NCBI GenBank assembly: GCA_019634795.1
Contig: JAHCAR010000002.1
Location: 186,001 to 250,000, forward strand
Origin: Dokdonella sp.
GTDB taxonomy: Bacteria > Pseudomonadota > Gammaproteobacteria > Xanthomonadales > Rhodanobacteraceae
Direction: 5' to 3'
Length of the DNA: 64,000 nt
In this document: positions 44,218 through 53,087 of the stretch, piece after piece
How the letters are laid out: each line of letters opens with the position of its first letter
How positions within the stretch are numbered: the first letter of the stretch is position 1
Notes under the pieces: model-generated
The model's input: the letters and a program-made list of their open reading frames with translations, nothing else
The model's database searches: none
What the model was told of the DNA's origin: nothing
Made by a program: the position numbers and the translations under genes

Positions 44218-45312
44218 TTGCTGACGACGGGGGAATTCTGGCCGGGCCTGGCGGCGCCTGTGCTGAACGGACTGGCCTTGTTGCTTGCGCTCGGCTTTCG
44301 CCGTAACCGGGCGGTCATGCTGCTGCTCATCATGAGCTGCGCCGCGCTGGCCCTGGCCGGCCTGGCTTCGGGGGCTGGCGGCGACCGCGGCATCGAGGCG
44401 ATGCGCATGTTCGCGCCATGGCTGCTGCTGGCGATCGCGGCCATGCCCGAACGCCGGCTGCTGGCGCGCCGCAACCTTGCCGTGATCGGCCTATTGGCGA
44501 TCGCGACCTGGCTGACCCTGGCCGCGCCGGCACATGTCTGGCCCGGACTTCGTGATGCGTTTCCGCTCGGCTGGGTGCCTCTGGAGCGCGGACTGGTCGC
44601 CGCCGGCATCGTGCTGCTTGCCGCAGCGGTGTGCCTCTCGCGCTGGTTGTTCCAGCGCACGGCCATGGAATTCGCCATGGGCCTCGTGCTGATCGTGGTC
44701 GGCATCGCCCAGTTGCCGGTGATGCGTGCAGACGGTGCCAGCAGCCTGTTCTGCGTTGCCGGGCTGATCGCCCTGGTCGCGATCCTGCACGCGTCCTATC
44801 GCATGGCCTTCGTCGACGGACTCGCCGGGTTGCCGAACCGGCGCGCGCTCGATGAGTCGCTGGCACGCATTTCCGGCGACTATGCCGTGGCCATGGTCGA
44901 TGTCGACCATTTCAAGACCTTCAACGACCGCCATGGCCACGCCGCGGGCGACCGTGCGCTGAAGGCGGTGGCCGAACAATTGAAGACGACCCGTGGTGCG
45001 AGCGCGTTCCGCTACGGTGGCGAGGAATTCTGCCTACTGTTTACCGGCGCGCGCAGCCGCACGGCGAGACAGGCCTGCGAGGAACTGCGCAAGCGCATTG
45101 CGGCCACGCCGATTCGCGTGCGCGCCGCTTCGGGACGCAGCGGGCGCAAGAACAGTACCCGCGCGGGTGCCGGCGAGGTCAGGCTCACGGTCAGCATCGG
45201 CCTGGCCGAGCGCGATGCCAGGACGCGCGAGTCCGACGAGGTACTCAAGGCGGCCGACAAGGCCCTGTACAAGGCCAAGGGCGCCGGACGCAATTGCGTC
45301 CGAATCGGTTGA
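44218..45312 (+). CDS. Membrane GGDEF diguanylate cyclase
   Basis: Makes cyclic di-GMP from two GTP. The 364-residue protein has about six membrane helices (about 10-200), then a GGDEF domain (about 205-362): FVDGLAGLPNRRALDESL, VDVDHFKTFNDRHGHAAGDRALKAV and active site YGGEEFCLL. An RxxD-type inhibitory site is not obvious. It has a low-complexity insertion (RVRAASGRSGRKNSTRAGAGE) before VRLTVSIGLAER. The start is TTG at 44218, 7 bases after a GGGGAG ribosome site; the earlier TTG at 44200 has poor spacing. It follows the GST gene by 34 bp. Confidence 0.9.
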   Translation: MLTTGEFWPGLAAPVLNGLALLLALGFRRNRAVMLLLIMSCAALALAGLASGAGGDRGIEAMRMFAPWLLLAIAAMPERRLLARRNLAVIGLLAIATWLTLAAPAHVWPGLRDAFPLGWVPLERGLVAAGIVLLAAAVCLSRWLFQRTAMEFAMGLVLIVVGIAQLPVMRADGASSLFCVAGLIALVAILHASYRMAFVDGLAGLPNRRALDESLARISGDYAVAMVDVDHFKTFNDRHGHAAGDRALKAVAEQLKTTRGASAFRYGGEEFCLLFTGARSRTARQACEELRKRIAATPIRVRAASGRSGRKNSTRAGAGEVRLTVSIGLAERDARTRESDEVLKAADKALYKAKGAGRNCVRIG

Positions 45313-45454
45313 TGCTGAGCACCTGATCGCGCGGACCGTCGGTTTGCCTTGTTCTGCACCACCCGATCAAACCTGCCCTTGTCGAGCCGGTTGGTGACGA
45401 CCGCGGCACCTGCGGCGATTTCGCCCATGCGCCGCGTACGCCTCCCACAATGGT

Positions 45455-45991
45455 TCAGCGGCGAACGACAGGCAGGAAGCGGCGATTGCAGAGCAGGGCG
45501 GCCGAAACCAGCGAGACGAGGACACCGACCGGGAAGATCTCGGCGAAGGTCATCGGCATCCGGAACAGCGGATTGGCATAGTTGACGGCCAGCGTCTCCA
45601 TCTCGGCGCTGAGAGCGGCGATGGCCTCGGCGCTGGCGCCCTTGGCCTTCTGCTCGGCGATCATGGCCTGGCTGTAGGCAGCGATGAAATCGATGTCGGT
45701 CATGGCCATGGCGGCTTCCCAGGCCAGCATGTAGATCAGGCTGGCAATCAGACTGATGCCGAGGCCGATTCCGAGGGCCGGCCAGAAGCGGATCACGCCG
45801 CCGCGCTCGATATCACGCTGGCGCTTGATCGCGATGAAGATCGTGCTGAATGCGACGAGCATGGTCAGGTAGCCGACGAGCATGCCCCAGCTCGGTGGCA
45901 GCTCGTCCTTGCTCGCGATGCACATGTAGGACATCGGCAGGCCGGCGATGATGCCTGCAATCAGCCCGTACTTCAGAATCGTCTTGCCCAT
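45455..45991 (-). CDS. DUF4199 family membrane protein
   Basis: Protein of 178 residues with four membrane helices: LKYGLIAGIIAGLPMSYMCI, GMLVGYLTMLVAFSTIFIAI, ALGIGLGISLIASLIYMLAWEA and IFPVGVLVSLVSAALLC. The K-R-Q-R-D loop after helix 2 followed by G-G-V-I-R-F-W is typical of DUF4199. It lies downstream of a membrane LuxR-type regulator in the same direction (103 bp), a pairing I regard as functional. Role unknown. Confidence 0.85.
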   Translation of the reverse strand: MGKTILKYGLIAGIIAGLPMSYMCIASKDELPPSWGMLVGYLTMLVAFSTIFIAIKRQRDIERGGVIRFWPALGIGLGISLIASLIYMLAWEAAMAMTDIDFIAAYSQAMIAEQKAKGASAEAIAALSAEMETLAVNYANPLFRMPMTFAEIFPVGVLVSLVSAALLCNRRFLPVVRR

Positions 45992-46094
45992 CGGGTCTCT
46001 CCGGTTGCTGCGCTGGCGCCATTGGCGGCCGGTTCGGGTGCGGGATCAATCGCCCGAAAGGGTGAGCGGGTACAAATCACCCGAAAATCACCGA

Positions 46095-46508
46095 TCAGGA
46101 AACAATGCCGAGCTCGCGGGCGCGGTGGATCGCCTCGGTTCGGCGCCTTGCGCCCAATTTCTCGAACAGCCGGGTGACGTGGGTCTTGACTGTGTTCGGC
46201 GAGACCTCGAGGCGCCGGGCGATTTCCTTGTTCGAAAGGCCGGCGGCCAGTTCCCTGAGCACCTCCAGCTCGCGCGGACTGATGCCGAGGGCAGCGAGGG
46301 CCTGCGGATTGCCGTCGTCCGGCAGGCTGCGATGCCGCCCGAACAAGCGTGCGCCGACGAACACGCCGAGCCCCAGGAAGGCCGCGGCGACGAGCAGTAT
46401 GTAGATGTCTTCCCAGTGCGAGCGCGCCAGGCGCTGGTAGTCCAGCCACTGCAGCACGGCGGTCCCGGCCGCGAGCATGGCGCCGTAGAGAACGAGTCGC
46501 CCGCGCAT
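46095..46508 (-). CDS. Membrane-anchored LuxR-type transcriptional regulator
   Basis: Protein of 137 residues. Two membrane helices at about 4-20 (RLVLYGAMLAAGTAVLQWL) and about 34-54 (EDIYILLVAAAFLGLGVFVGA) precede a LuxR DNA-binding domain at about 70-135: GISPRELEVLRELAAGLSNKEIARRLEVSPNTVKTHVTRLFEKLGARRRTEAIHRARELG. There is no receiver or autoinducer domain, so the signal must be sensed by the membrane part or by the DUF4199 partner. The start ATG at 46508 is used; the frame continues upstream only as overlap of unrelated sequence. Confidence 0.88.
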   Translation of the reverse strand: MRGRLVLYGAMLAAGTAVLQWLDYQRLARSHWEDIYILLVAAAFLGLGVFVGARLFGRHRSLPDDGNPQALAALGISPRELEVLRELAAGLSNKEIARRLEVSPNTVKTHVTRLFEKLGARRRTEAIHRARELGIVS

Positions 46509-46639
46509 GATTCGCCATTCCCTCCCCGTGCTGCACTCAGCCGCCGATGGCCGGCCATGCTTGCCAGGCACAAGAATACCGTCGAAAGCGGGCGCTGGCA
46601 GTCCCTGCCGATTCGAGAACGTGCGCGAACCGGGGCCGT

Positions 46640-46960
46640 TCAGAGCACCGCCAGGGCCAGCCGGCGGTCGTTGTCGCGCACGCTGCGGCAATCGCCGCCG
46701 CCCATGGCGAAGTCCCGGCAGACCTGCGGACGCAGGCGGTAGATCGTGCAGCGCATCGTCTCGCGGTCGAGCGCGGTGCACCAGCCGTCGTCGCGGCGGC
46801 GCATCACGTCCATGCCATGTTCGTCCTGGTCTACGAGATAGGCGGGGGTGGGGTCGTCGGCCATGACGTAGACGGTCAGGCGGCAGCAGACCGCCTCGCA
46901 ATGGCTGCAGAGGATGGTCGGATCGATGCGGTCATCGTCGCTGGCGGATTCGGCGTCCAT
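46640..46960 (-). CDS. YkgJ-type cysteine cluster protein
   Basis: Protein of 106 residues with the zinc/iron-chelating CxxCxxxCC pattern of the UPF0153 family: LCSHCEAVCCRLTVYV, then WCTALDRETMRCTIYRLRPQVCRDFAMGGGDC. Eight cysteines total, arranged for metal binding. Its start ATG at 46960 is one base before the stop of the epimerase gene, suggesting co-transcription. The family's role is unclear. Confidence 0.88.
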   Translation of the reverse strand: MDAESASDDDRIDPTILCSHCEAVCCRLTVYVMADDPTPAYLVDQDEHGMDVMRRRDDGWCTALDRETMRCTIYRLRPQVCRDFAMGGGDCRSVRDNDRRLALAVL

Positions 46961-46961
46961 T

Positions 46962-48113
46962 TCATCCCGGGCTCTTGGTCGCCTTGCTTTTCCAGGCGGC
47001 CAGCACTTCGGCTTCGCGCTCGGCGCTGACGCCGGCGCCGAGCTTGGCCTGGCGCTCGGCGGGAAGCGTGCGGAACCAGGCCAGTGTATCGCTGGCGGTG
47101 GTCGCCAGGGAGCGGAAGCTCAATCCGGCCTTGAGCGCACGCACGATGCTGCGCGAGGCAAAGCCGGCCGAATCGCCCTGGGCCGGGATCCAGACCGGCA
47201 TGTCCGACCATGGCGCGACCTTCTGTTCCTCGAGAAACGCGGTCGGCACCCAGTTCAGGTGCGCACCGGCGGCGTTCGTCGCGCGGATGCCGTAGAGCAT
47301 CGCCGCGGTGCTCATCGGATAGTCCGGCCCGGTTGCATTGAAGGTGCCGAAGCGGCGTGACTCGACCAGGCGGATCATCCACTCGGCCAGGTCGCGAGCG
47401 TCGATGAACTGTACCGGATCGCTGCCGTCGCCCGGCGCCAGCACCTCGCCACCACGAGCCAGGCGCACCGGCCAGTAGCTGAATCGATCGGTCGGATCGC
47501 CGGGCCCGACGATCAGGCCGGGGCGCACGATCGTGGTGATGTCCGGAAACCATTTCGCGGCTTCGCGCTCGCAGGCGGCCTTGAGCGGCCCGTACAGGCG
47601 CAGGTCGGCCAGCATCGATTCGCGGGTTTCCTTCATGACGTCCTTGCCGGCGTATTTCTCGAGTGCGGCATTTTCGTCGGCGTTCGGTTGGCTGTTGTCC
47701 GCATACACCGAGATGGTCGACACGAAGACATATTGGCCGACCTTGCCCTTGAGGACCTTGCCGGCATCGCGAACCCAGTACGGGGTGCTGGTCGGATTGT
47801 CGATGCAGACATCCCACTCGCGCCCCTTGAGCGCGTCGAGGCTGCCGTCCGAACGATCGCCCCTCAGGTGCTCGACTGCCGCCGGCAGATCGGCCTCGCG
47901 CTTGCCGCGATTGAATACGGTGACCTGGTGGCCGCGGGCCAGCGCATAACGGACCTGGTGCGGGCCGATGAAGCCGGTGCCGCCGAGGATGAGGATGCGC
48001 AGGGGTTTGCCGCCTTGCCCTGGCAGCGCGGCAGAGTAGGCCCGGCTCGTGGTCAGGCCGATGGCGCCGGCAAGGGCGCCCAACTTGATAAGATTGCGAC
48101 GGCTGATCGACAT
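46962..48113 (-). CDS. Tat-exported NAD-dependent epimerase/dehydratase family protein
   Basis: Protein of 383 residues. A twin-arginine signal SRRNLIKLGALAGAIGLTTSRAYSA leads the chain, followed by a Rossmann-fold dehydrogenase: LRILILGGTGFIGPHQVRYALARGHQVTVFNRG, the YVFVSTISVYADN strand with Ser, a Tyr-x3-Lys (YGPLKAACE) catalytic pair and GLIVGPGDPTDRFSYW. Cofactor-bearing folded export by Tat makes sense. The isoflavone-reductase-like or epimerase role is unknown. The ribosome site AAGCGAGCC before 48113 is weak. It is divergent from the ABC-F gene. Confidence 0.9.
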   Translation of the reverse strand: MSISRRNLIKLGALAGAIGLTTSRAYSAALPGQGGKPLRILILGGTGFIGPHQVRYALARGHQVTVFNRGKREADLPAAVEHLRGDRSDGSLDALKGREWDVCIDNPTSTPYWVRDAGKVLKGKVGQYVFVSTISVYADNSQPNADENAALEKYAGKDVMKETRESMLADLRLYGPLKAACEREAAKWFPDITTIVRPGLIVGPGDPTDRFSYWPVRLARGGEVLAPGDGSDPVQFIDARDLAEWMIRLVESRRFGTFNATGPDYPMSTAAMLYGIRATNAAGAHLNWVPTAFLEEQKVAPWSDMPVWIPAQGDSAGFASRSIVRALKAGLSFRSLATTASDTLAWFRTLPAERQAKLGAGVSAEREAEVLAAWKSKATKSPG

Positions 48114-48317
48114 GGCTCGCTTCCCGAAGTCCGACAGGTGAGGGTTGACGATTCATTCCGGCGCGGCCACGGGTGCCGGGTCGGAATGTCGGCGCAGCGT
48201 GGCCTGAAACCCGTATCGGCATACAGTGCCATCGGTCCTGCCCGGTGGCGCGGCCCGCCCGACAGGCCGCTGCCCGGCATCGTGCATCCCTCAAATCCAG
48301 TTCCCTCCCGGTATCCC

Positions 48318-50207
48318 ATGGCCCTGATAGAAATTCGCAAACTCGACTACAGCGTCGGCGGTCCGCTACTGCTCGAGGGCGTGGAGCTCAGCCTCGAAGC
48401 GCGCGAACGCGTTTGCGTGGTCGGCCGCAACGGGGCCGGCAAGTCAACCCTGCTCAAGCTGATCGATCGCGAGATCCGGCCCGACGACGGCGAGGTCCGG
48501 GTCAGCCCGGGCGTGGTCGTCGCGCGCCTGGCTCAGGAAGTTCCGCAGGGAACGCACGGCACGATCTTCGAGGTCGTCGCCGGCGCTCTCGGCGACATCG
48601 GCATGCTGCTCGCCGAATACCACCATCTGAGCCACCACCTCGTCGACGATGCCGCGATGCGGGCGCTTTCAGCGGTACAGGCGCGCATCGAGGCGGCCAA
48701 TGGCTGGGACCTCGACCGACGCGTGACCCAGGTGCTGAGCCGGCTCGAACTGCCGGAGGACGATGAGTTCGACTCGCTCTCGGGCGGCATGAAGCGCCGC
48801 GTCCTGCTCGCGCGGGCGCTGGTCCTCGATCCTGACGTGCTGCTGCTCGACGAACCGACCAATCATCTCGACATCGAGGCGATCGCCTGGCTCGAGGATT
48901 TCCTGCGCAGCTTCGCCGGCAGCGTCATCTTCATCACCCACGATCGCCGCTTCGTGCGTTCGCTGGCGACGCGCATCATCGAGATCGATCGCGGAGCCCT
49001 GACCAGTTGGCCCGGCGACTACGAGAACTACCTGCGCCGGCGCGAAGAACGCCTGCACGCCGAAGCGCAGGCGAATGCGCTGTTCGACAAGAAGCTGGCC
49101 CAGGAAGAAGTCTGGATCCGCCAGGGCATCAAGGCCCGCCGCACGCGCGACGAAGGCCGCGTGCGCCGGCTCGAAGCGATGCGCCGCGAACGCAGCGAGC
49201 GACGCAACCAGGCCGGCAACGTGCGCATGCAGGCCGGTTCGACGCAGAACTCGGGACGCAAGGTGATCGAGGCGAAGGATGTCAGCTACGGCTATCCGGG
49301 GCGCAGCCTGATTTCCGGTTTTTCGACCGTGGTCATGCGCGGCGACCGCATCGGCCTGATCGGGCCGAACGGATCGGGCAAGACGACCCTGCTGCGCCTG
49401 CTGCTCGGCCAGCTCGAACCGCAGGCCGGCGAGGTGCGCCTCGGCACCCAGCTCGAGATCGCCTACTTCGACCAGCACCGGGCCCAGCTTCGCGAGGACA
49501 TGAGTGCGCTAGACAATGTCGCCGATGGCCGCGAATTCATCGAGATCAACGGCGCGCGCAAGCACGCGATCGGTTACCTGCAGGATTTCCTGTTCACCCC
49601 GGAGCGCGCGCGCGCGCCGATTTCTGCGCTGTCCGGCGGCGAGCGCAATCGCTTGCTGCTTGCGCGCCTGTTCGCCAAGCCCTCGAACCTGCTGGTCATG
49701 GACGAGCCGACCAACGATCTCGACGTGGAAACCCTGGAGCTGCTCGAGGAATTGCTGGTCGACTATCCCGGTACCCTGCTGCTGGTCTCGCACGATCGCG
49801 AATTCCTCGACAACGTGGTTACCAGCACGCTCGCCCTCGAAGGCGAGGGGCGGGTCGGCGAGTACGTCGGCGGTTACGCGGAATGGTTGCGCCAGCGTCC
49901 GCAGGCGGTTTCGATGCGGCCGCGCAACGAGGCCGACGCGGCCAGGGCCGCGCCGCTCGCGCCGGTGCAGGCGAAGCGCAAGCTGAGCTACAAGGAAATG
50001 CGCGAGCTCGAAAATCTTCCGGCGACGATCGAAGCGCTGGAAGCGCGGATCGGCGAGCTGACCGCGGCCATGAACGATCCGGCCTTCTTCAGGCAGGATG
50101 CCCAGGCCATCGTCGCTGCCAACGAAGTGATGGCAGCGGTGCAGGCCGAGCTAGACACCGCCTACGCGCGCTGGCAGGCGCTCGAGGCCACTGCAGCCGG
50201 TAGCTGA
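48318..50207 (+). CDS. uup: ABC-F ATPase, Uup-like
   Basis: Soluble tandem ATP-binding-cassette protein of 629 residues that acts on ribosomes or DNA branch intermediates. Domain 1: GRNGAGKST (Walker A), [10 protein letters not shown] (signature) and [11 protein letters not shown] (Walker B). A linker with charged helices (about 240-310) follows, then domain 2: [20 protein letters not shown] and [12 protein letters not shown], and a C-terminal coiled coil (about 560-629: [26 protein letters not shown]). The coiled coil is that of Uup rather than EttA. The ATG at 48318 starts the Walker-fold strand; upstream in-frame codons belong to no domain. Confidence 0.93.
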   Translation: MALIEIRKLDYSVGGPLLLEGVELSLEARERVCVVGRNGAGKSTLLKLIDREIRPDDGEVRVSPGVVVARLAQEVPQGTHGTIFEVVAGALGDIGMLLAEYHHLSHHLVDDAAMRALSAVQARIEAANGWDLDRRVTQVLSRLELPEDDEFDSLSGGMKRRVLLARALVLDPDVLLLDEPTNHLDIEAIAWLEDFLRSFAGSVIFITHDRRFVRSLATRIIEIDRGALTSWPGDYENYLRRREERLHAEAQANALFDKKLAQEEVWIRQGIKARRTRDEGRVRRLEAMRRERSERRNQAGNVRMQAGSTQNSGRKVIEAKDVSYGYPGRSLISGFSTVVMRGDRIGLIGPNGSGKTTLLRLLLGQLEPQAGEVRLGTQLEIAYFDQHRAQLREDMSALDNVADGREFIEINGARKHAIGYLQDFLFTPERARAPISALSGGERNRLLLARLFAKPSNLLVMDEPTNDLDVETLELLEELLVDYPGTLLLVSHDREFLDNVVTSTLALEGEGRVGEYVGGYAEWLRQRPQAVSMRPRNEADAARAAPLAPVQAKRKLSYKEMRELENLPATIEALEARIGELTAAMNDPAFFRQDAQAIVAANEVMAAVQAELDTAYARWQALEATAAGS

Positions 50208-50262
50208 CGGGATGGCCTCGGCGGACTCGCTGCGGGTGCGGCGCGTGCGTCAGTTCACCGAC

Positions 50263-50571
50263 TCAGGGCAGGGCGACCCAGCGCTCGTATTCGCGTCGCG
50301 AAACTTTGCCGTCGTGGTTGCTGTCGGCCATGCGGTAATCATTGGCCAGCAGGCGATAGCCGGCGGCTTCGGAAGAGTCGATGGAGCCGTCGCCATTGGT
50401 ATCGAGTTGGGCGAAGTCCGGCGCCGGACCGGATGGCGTGTAGCCGGTCCCGGCGCTGCGAATGATCAGCAGGCCGTCATCGCTGCGGTAGGTGTTGTCG
50501 TTCTGGGCCATGGCCGTCGCGCTCATCGCGAGGATTCCGAACAGCGCGAAACAACGGGGCATCAGGTTCAT
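50263..50571 (-). CDS. Secreted EF-hand calcium-binding protein
   Basis: Protein of 102 residues with a Sec signal (MNLMPRCFALFGILAMSATAMA). Two EF-hand loops follow: DTNGDGSIDSSE and DSNHDGKVSRRE, each with the D-x-[DN]-x-D-G pattern. They probably bind calcium in the periplasm. The ATG at 50571 is used; an upstream ATG would place a hydrophilic extension before the signal. It is monocistronic and next to a MITE. Confidence 0.9.
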   Translation of the reverse strand: MNLMPRCFALFGILAMSATAMAQNDNTYRSDDGLLIIRSAGTGYTPSGPAPDFAQLDTNGDGSIDSSEAAGYRLLANDYRMADSNHDGKVSRREYERWVALP

Positions 50572-50651
50572 GACGAGTTCTCCAGGTGGTTGCAGGCCGT
50601 CGATTCTCACCCTGTCGCATTAACCTCGCCGAAACGTCCGCTTGTTGTAGG

Positions 50652-50943
50652 CTAGGGAGCCTCTGAACAGGTGGCGCACATGTCACGATGCCTGCCTGCG
50701 CGCCGATCGCGGCGCGCTGACGAAGACAGACTGGCCGTCTTTCAAGTCAGTGCAACTATGAGCTGCGCGCAGGCAGGCATCGCCTGATCGATTGATTGGA
50801 TGGTGAAAAGGTGGCGTCCAGAAGGCTCTCCACATGCACTGCGTGGCTCGTCAAGGCAACCAGTCTTCACTTCGCCACGCAGCACATGTGGAAAACCTTC
50901 TTAACGCCATGACGACTTTGCTACTTGATCAGACCCTCCCTAG
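50652..50943. mobile_element. MITE-like element, CTAG-flanked, IS5-group type ends
   Basis: A 292-bp non-coding block bounded by CTAG at both ends (50652-50655 and 50940-50943), the YTAR-type duplication of IS5-group elements. Ends are inverted: left GGAGCCTCTGAACAGGT, right (reverse complement) GGAGGGTCTGATCAAGT, 13 of 17 identical. Inside are two hairpins: a perfect 18-bp pair CGATGCCTGCCTGCGCGC (50686-50703 and 50765-50782) and a 28-bp imperfect pair (50820-50847 and 50874-50901). No transposase frame exists. It ends 26 bp before the glutathione peroxidase start. Confidence 0.8.
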
Positions 50944-50969
50944 TTGCCCGATACCAAGCCGAGGTGCCC

Positions 50970-51452
50970 ATGACTACCGCCTATGATTTCTCCGCCCGCG
51001 ACATCGACGGCAACGAGCAGCCGCTTTCGAAGTACAAGGGCGAAGCCCTGTTGATCGTCAACGTGGCCTCCAAGTGCGGATTCACGCCGCAGTACACCGG
51101 TCTCGAGGCGCTGCACAAGGAATACCACGACAAGGGCTTCGAGGTGCTCGGCTTTCCTTGCGACCAGTTCGGCCATCAGGAGCCCGGCGACGAGGCCGAG
51201 ATCAAGAATTTCTGTTCGCTGACCTATGACGTCACGTTCCCGATGTTCGCCAAGGTCGAGGTCAATGGCAGCGGCGCGCATCCGCTCTACGACTGGCTGA
51301 AGAAAGAGAAATCCGGGATGCTCGGCATCGGTGCGATCAAGTGGAATTTCACCAAGTTCCTGGTCGATCGCGATGGCAACGTGGTCAAGCGCTACGCACC
51401 GACCGACAAGCCCGAGGCGATTGCGAAGGACGTGGCCAAGCTGCTCGGCTGA
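50970..51452 (+). CDS. gpx: Glutathione peroxidase (thioredoxin-type)
   Basis: Reduces hydroperoxides in the cytoplasm. The 160-residue protein has the peroxidatic Cys in NVASKCGFTPQYTGLEALH, a Gln in LGFPCDQFGHQEPG and a Trp/Asn in IKWNFTKFLVDRDG. Cysteine replaces selenocysteine, and the second Cys (CDQFG or FCSLTY) is as in thioredoxin-dependent bacterial members. The ATG at 50970 (MTTAYDFSARDIDGNE) fits the family; the frame opens upstream into the MITE. GAGGT five bases before is a weak ribosome site. The promoter must overlap or be supplied by the MITE. Confidence 0.95.
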   Translation: MTTAYDFSARDIDGNEQPLSKYKGEALLIVNVASKCGFTPQYTGLEALHKEYHDKGFEVLGFPCDQFGHQEPGDEAEIKNFCSLTYDVTFPMFAKVEVNGSGAHPLYDWLKKEKSGMLGIGAIKWNFTKFLVDRDGNVVKRYAPTDKPEAIAKDVAKLLG

Positions 51453-51589
51453 GCTTGGCCCGGGCCGCCCCTATCGCGGGAATCCCGCAGCATCACGTGG
51501 GCGGGTTGTCCGCATACAGCCGAGCGGTCGCTGATCCTGCATGGCATCGGCTCCGGAACGCCCCTGCCATTCCCGCAGCGAGACTGCCC

Positions 51590-53083
51590 CTACTTCGAGG
51601 CCGGTTCGCTCGCCGGGTCGACTTCGTGGCCGGTTGCGGTTGCCGAAAACGCAACCACCGGCGCCGGCGGCAGCGCGCGGCTCCACTTGTCGAGCTTGGC
51701 CTCGATGCTGCGCGAGCTGGCTATTTGCGGCTCGGAATGGGGGTCTTCGCGGTCGCGGGTTTCCCAGGCCTCGACCGTGCTGCGGGCCTTCTCGAAGGCT
51801 TCAGGCAGCGACCTTGTCTCGTTCAGGGCCTCGGCCAGGAAGGCCTTGCCGAAATAGGTGATCTCGGATTCGGCGCCGCAGCCGAACGAGGTGCGGTCGC
51901 TGCGCGCGGCGGTGATGACCAGGGTCGAGTCGTCGCGCAGGGAATCGATGAATCCGCCTGAATAGCAGGCATTGACGATCAACACTTTCCAGCGTATCGA
52001 AGGCGAGGTCTGCAGGGCCTCGGCGAGATCCTCCGGGCCGATCTGGTTCAGCGGCAGCGGGTCGAGCGATACGTACAAGTGGTGCTCGCGCGAACCATGC
52101 GAGGTCAGGTAGACGAGCAGGATGTCCTCGACGGGGTCCATGCGTTCGGCCAGCGCAGCGAGGGCGAGGCGCAGGTTGGTCAGGGTCGCCAGTGGCCGCG
52201 TATCGATACTGGCCGGGTTGTTGTCGAGCAGAAGGATGTGACCCTCGGCATCGAATCGGCGCGCGAACAGCCGGCCGGCGTACCCGACTTCATTGTGGAA
52301 GACGTTCTCGCTGCCGTCGCCACCGAAGGCGATCACATAGAGATTGGACCGGCCTGGCGTGCGCGGGCGCAGGCCATCGATCGCGTCGGCCAGCAGTCGC
52401 GGCTGGTCGAACATGAGCTGTTCGGGATCGAAGTCGGCGCCTTCATCGTAGGCCTCGCCATCAAAGCCCGCATCGATGATCGCGTCGTCTTCGTTGACGG
52501 AGGATTGCTGTGCGGCCTGCGCGCTGGCCGCGTCATGCGCGATCAGCGGCGCTCCCGGCAACCACCACCACGGCATCGCCGAGACCGCGTAGGCGAGCAT
52601 TGCCGTGAATACGGCCAGCGGCAGCCGGCGCGGCATCAGCCAGCCGGAGAGGCGAATCAGGACCAGGAACCACCATGCCAGCGACAGCCAGACCACCGCG
52701 GCAGCGGTAACCGGCAGCCCGCGTTCGTAGATCAGCGTGGCCACCCACTGCAGCGGCCAGTGCACGACCAGCGAGGTCGCCGCCGTGGCCGCCAGCGCGA
52801 TCGCCGCGACGCCCCAGCCGATGCCGCGGCGACCGGCCATGCGGACCAGCACCCAGGCGGCCACCAGAGTCAGTGCGGAATCGGCCAGGATCTGGTTGAC
52901 CCCCCAGCCGTAGAACATGCGCGGCGGTTCGGCGGACACCCAGTATGTGAGTGCCTCGACGAGGAAATAGACGGCCAGGGCAAGTACGAAGGCGCCGGGA
53001 CCCGGCAGAGCAGGGTTGCCGCGTGGCCGCAGCAGCACGCTGGCGCGCAGTCCGTCTCGCAGGGCTGAAAGATTCGGGTTCAT
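51590..53083 (-). CDS. Membrane-bound C13-like (legumain/caspase-fold) peptidase
   Basis: Protein of 497 residues. Five or six membrane helices (about 30-185) precede a soluble caspase-like domain (about 215-430): SNLYVIAFGGDGSENVFHNEV, LLLDNNPAS, the catalytic His in YLTSHGSREHH and catalytic Cys in LIVNACYSGGFID, spaced as in family C13. The last 60 residues are low-complexity. The orientation of the catalytic part depends on topology. The ATG is 4 bp past the mtnC stop, so it is probably co-transcribed with mtnC. Target proteins are unknown. Confidence 0.87.
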   Translation of the reverse strand: MNPNLSALRDGLRASVLLRPRGNPALPGPGAFVLALAVYFLVEALTYWVSAEPPRMFYGWGVNQILADSALTLVAAWVLVRMAGRRGIGWGVAAIALAATAATSLVVHWPLQWVATLIYERGLPVTAAAVVWLSLAWWFLVLIRLSGWLMPRRLPLAVFTAMLAYAVSAMPWWWLPGAPLIAHDAASAQAAQQSSVNEDDAIIDAGFDGEAYDEGADFDPEQLMFDQPRLLADAIDGLRPRTPGRSNLYVIAFGGDGSENVFHNEVGYAGRLFARRFDAEGHILLLDNNPASIDTRPLATLTNLRLALAALAERMDPVEDILLVYLTSHGSREHHLYVSLDPLPLNQIGPEDLAEALQTSPSIRWKVLIVNACYSGGFIDSLRDDSTLVITAARSDRTSFGCGAESEITYFGKAFLAEALNETRSLPEAFEKARSTVEAWETRDREDPHSEPQIASSRSIEAKLDKWSRALPPAPVVAFSATATGHEVDPASEPASK

Positions 53084-53087
53084 ACGG

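Noticed and set aside
50684-50921. Possible structured RNA or CRISPR-like array from the two hairpins upstream of gpx
   Set aside because: The hairpins sit inside inverted ends flanked by CTAG, which a MITE explains; there are no regularly spaced direct repeats.
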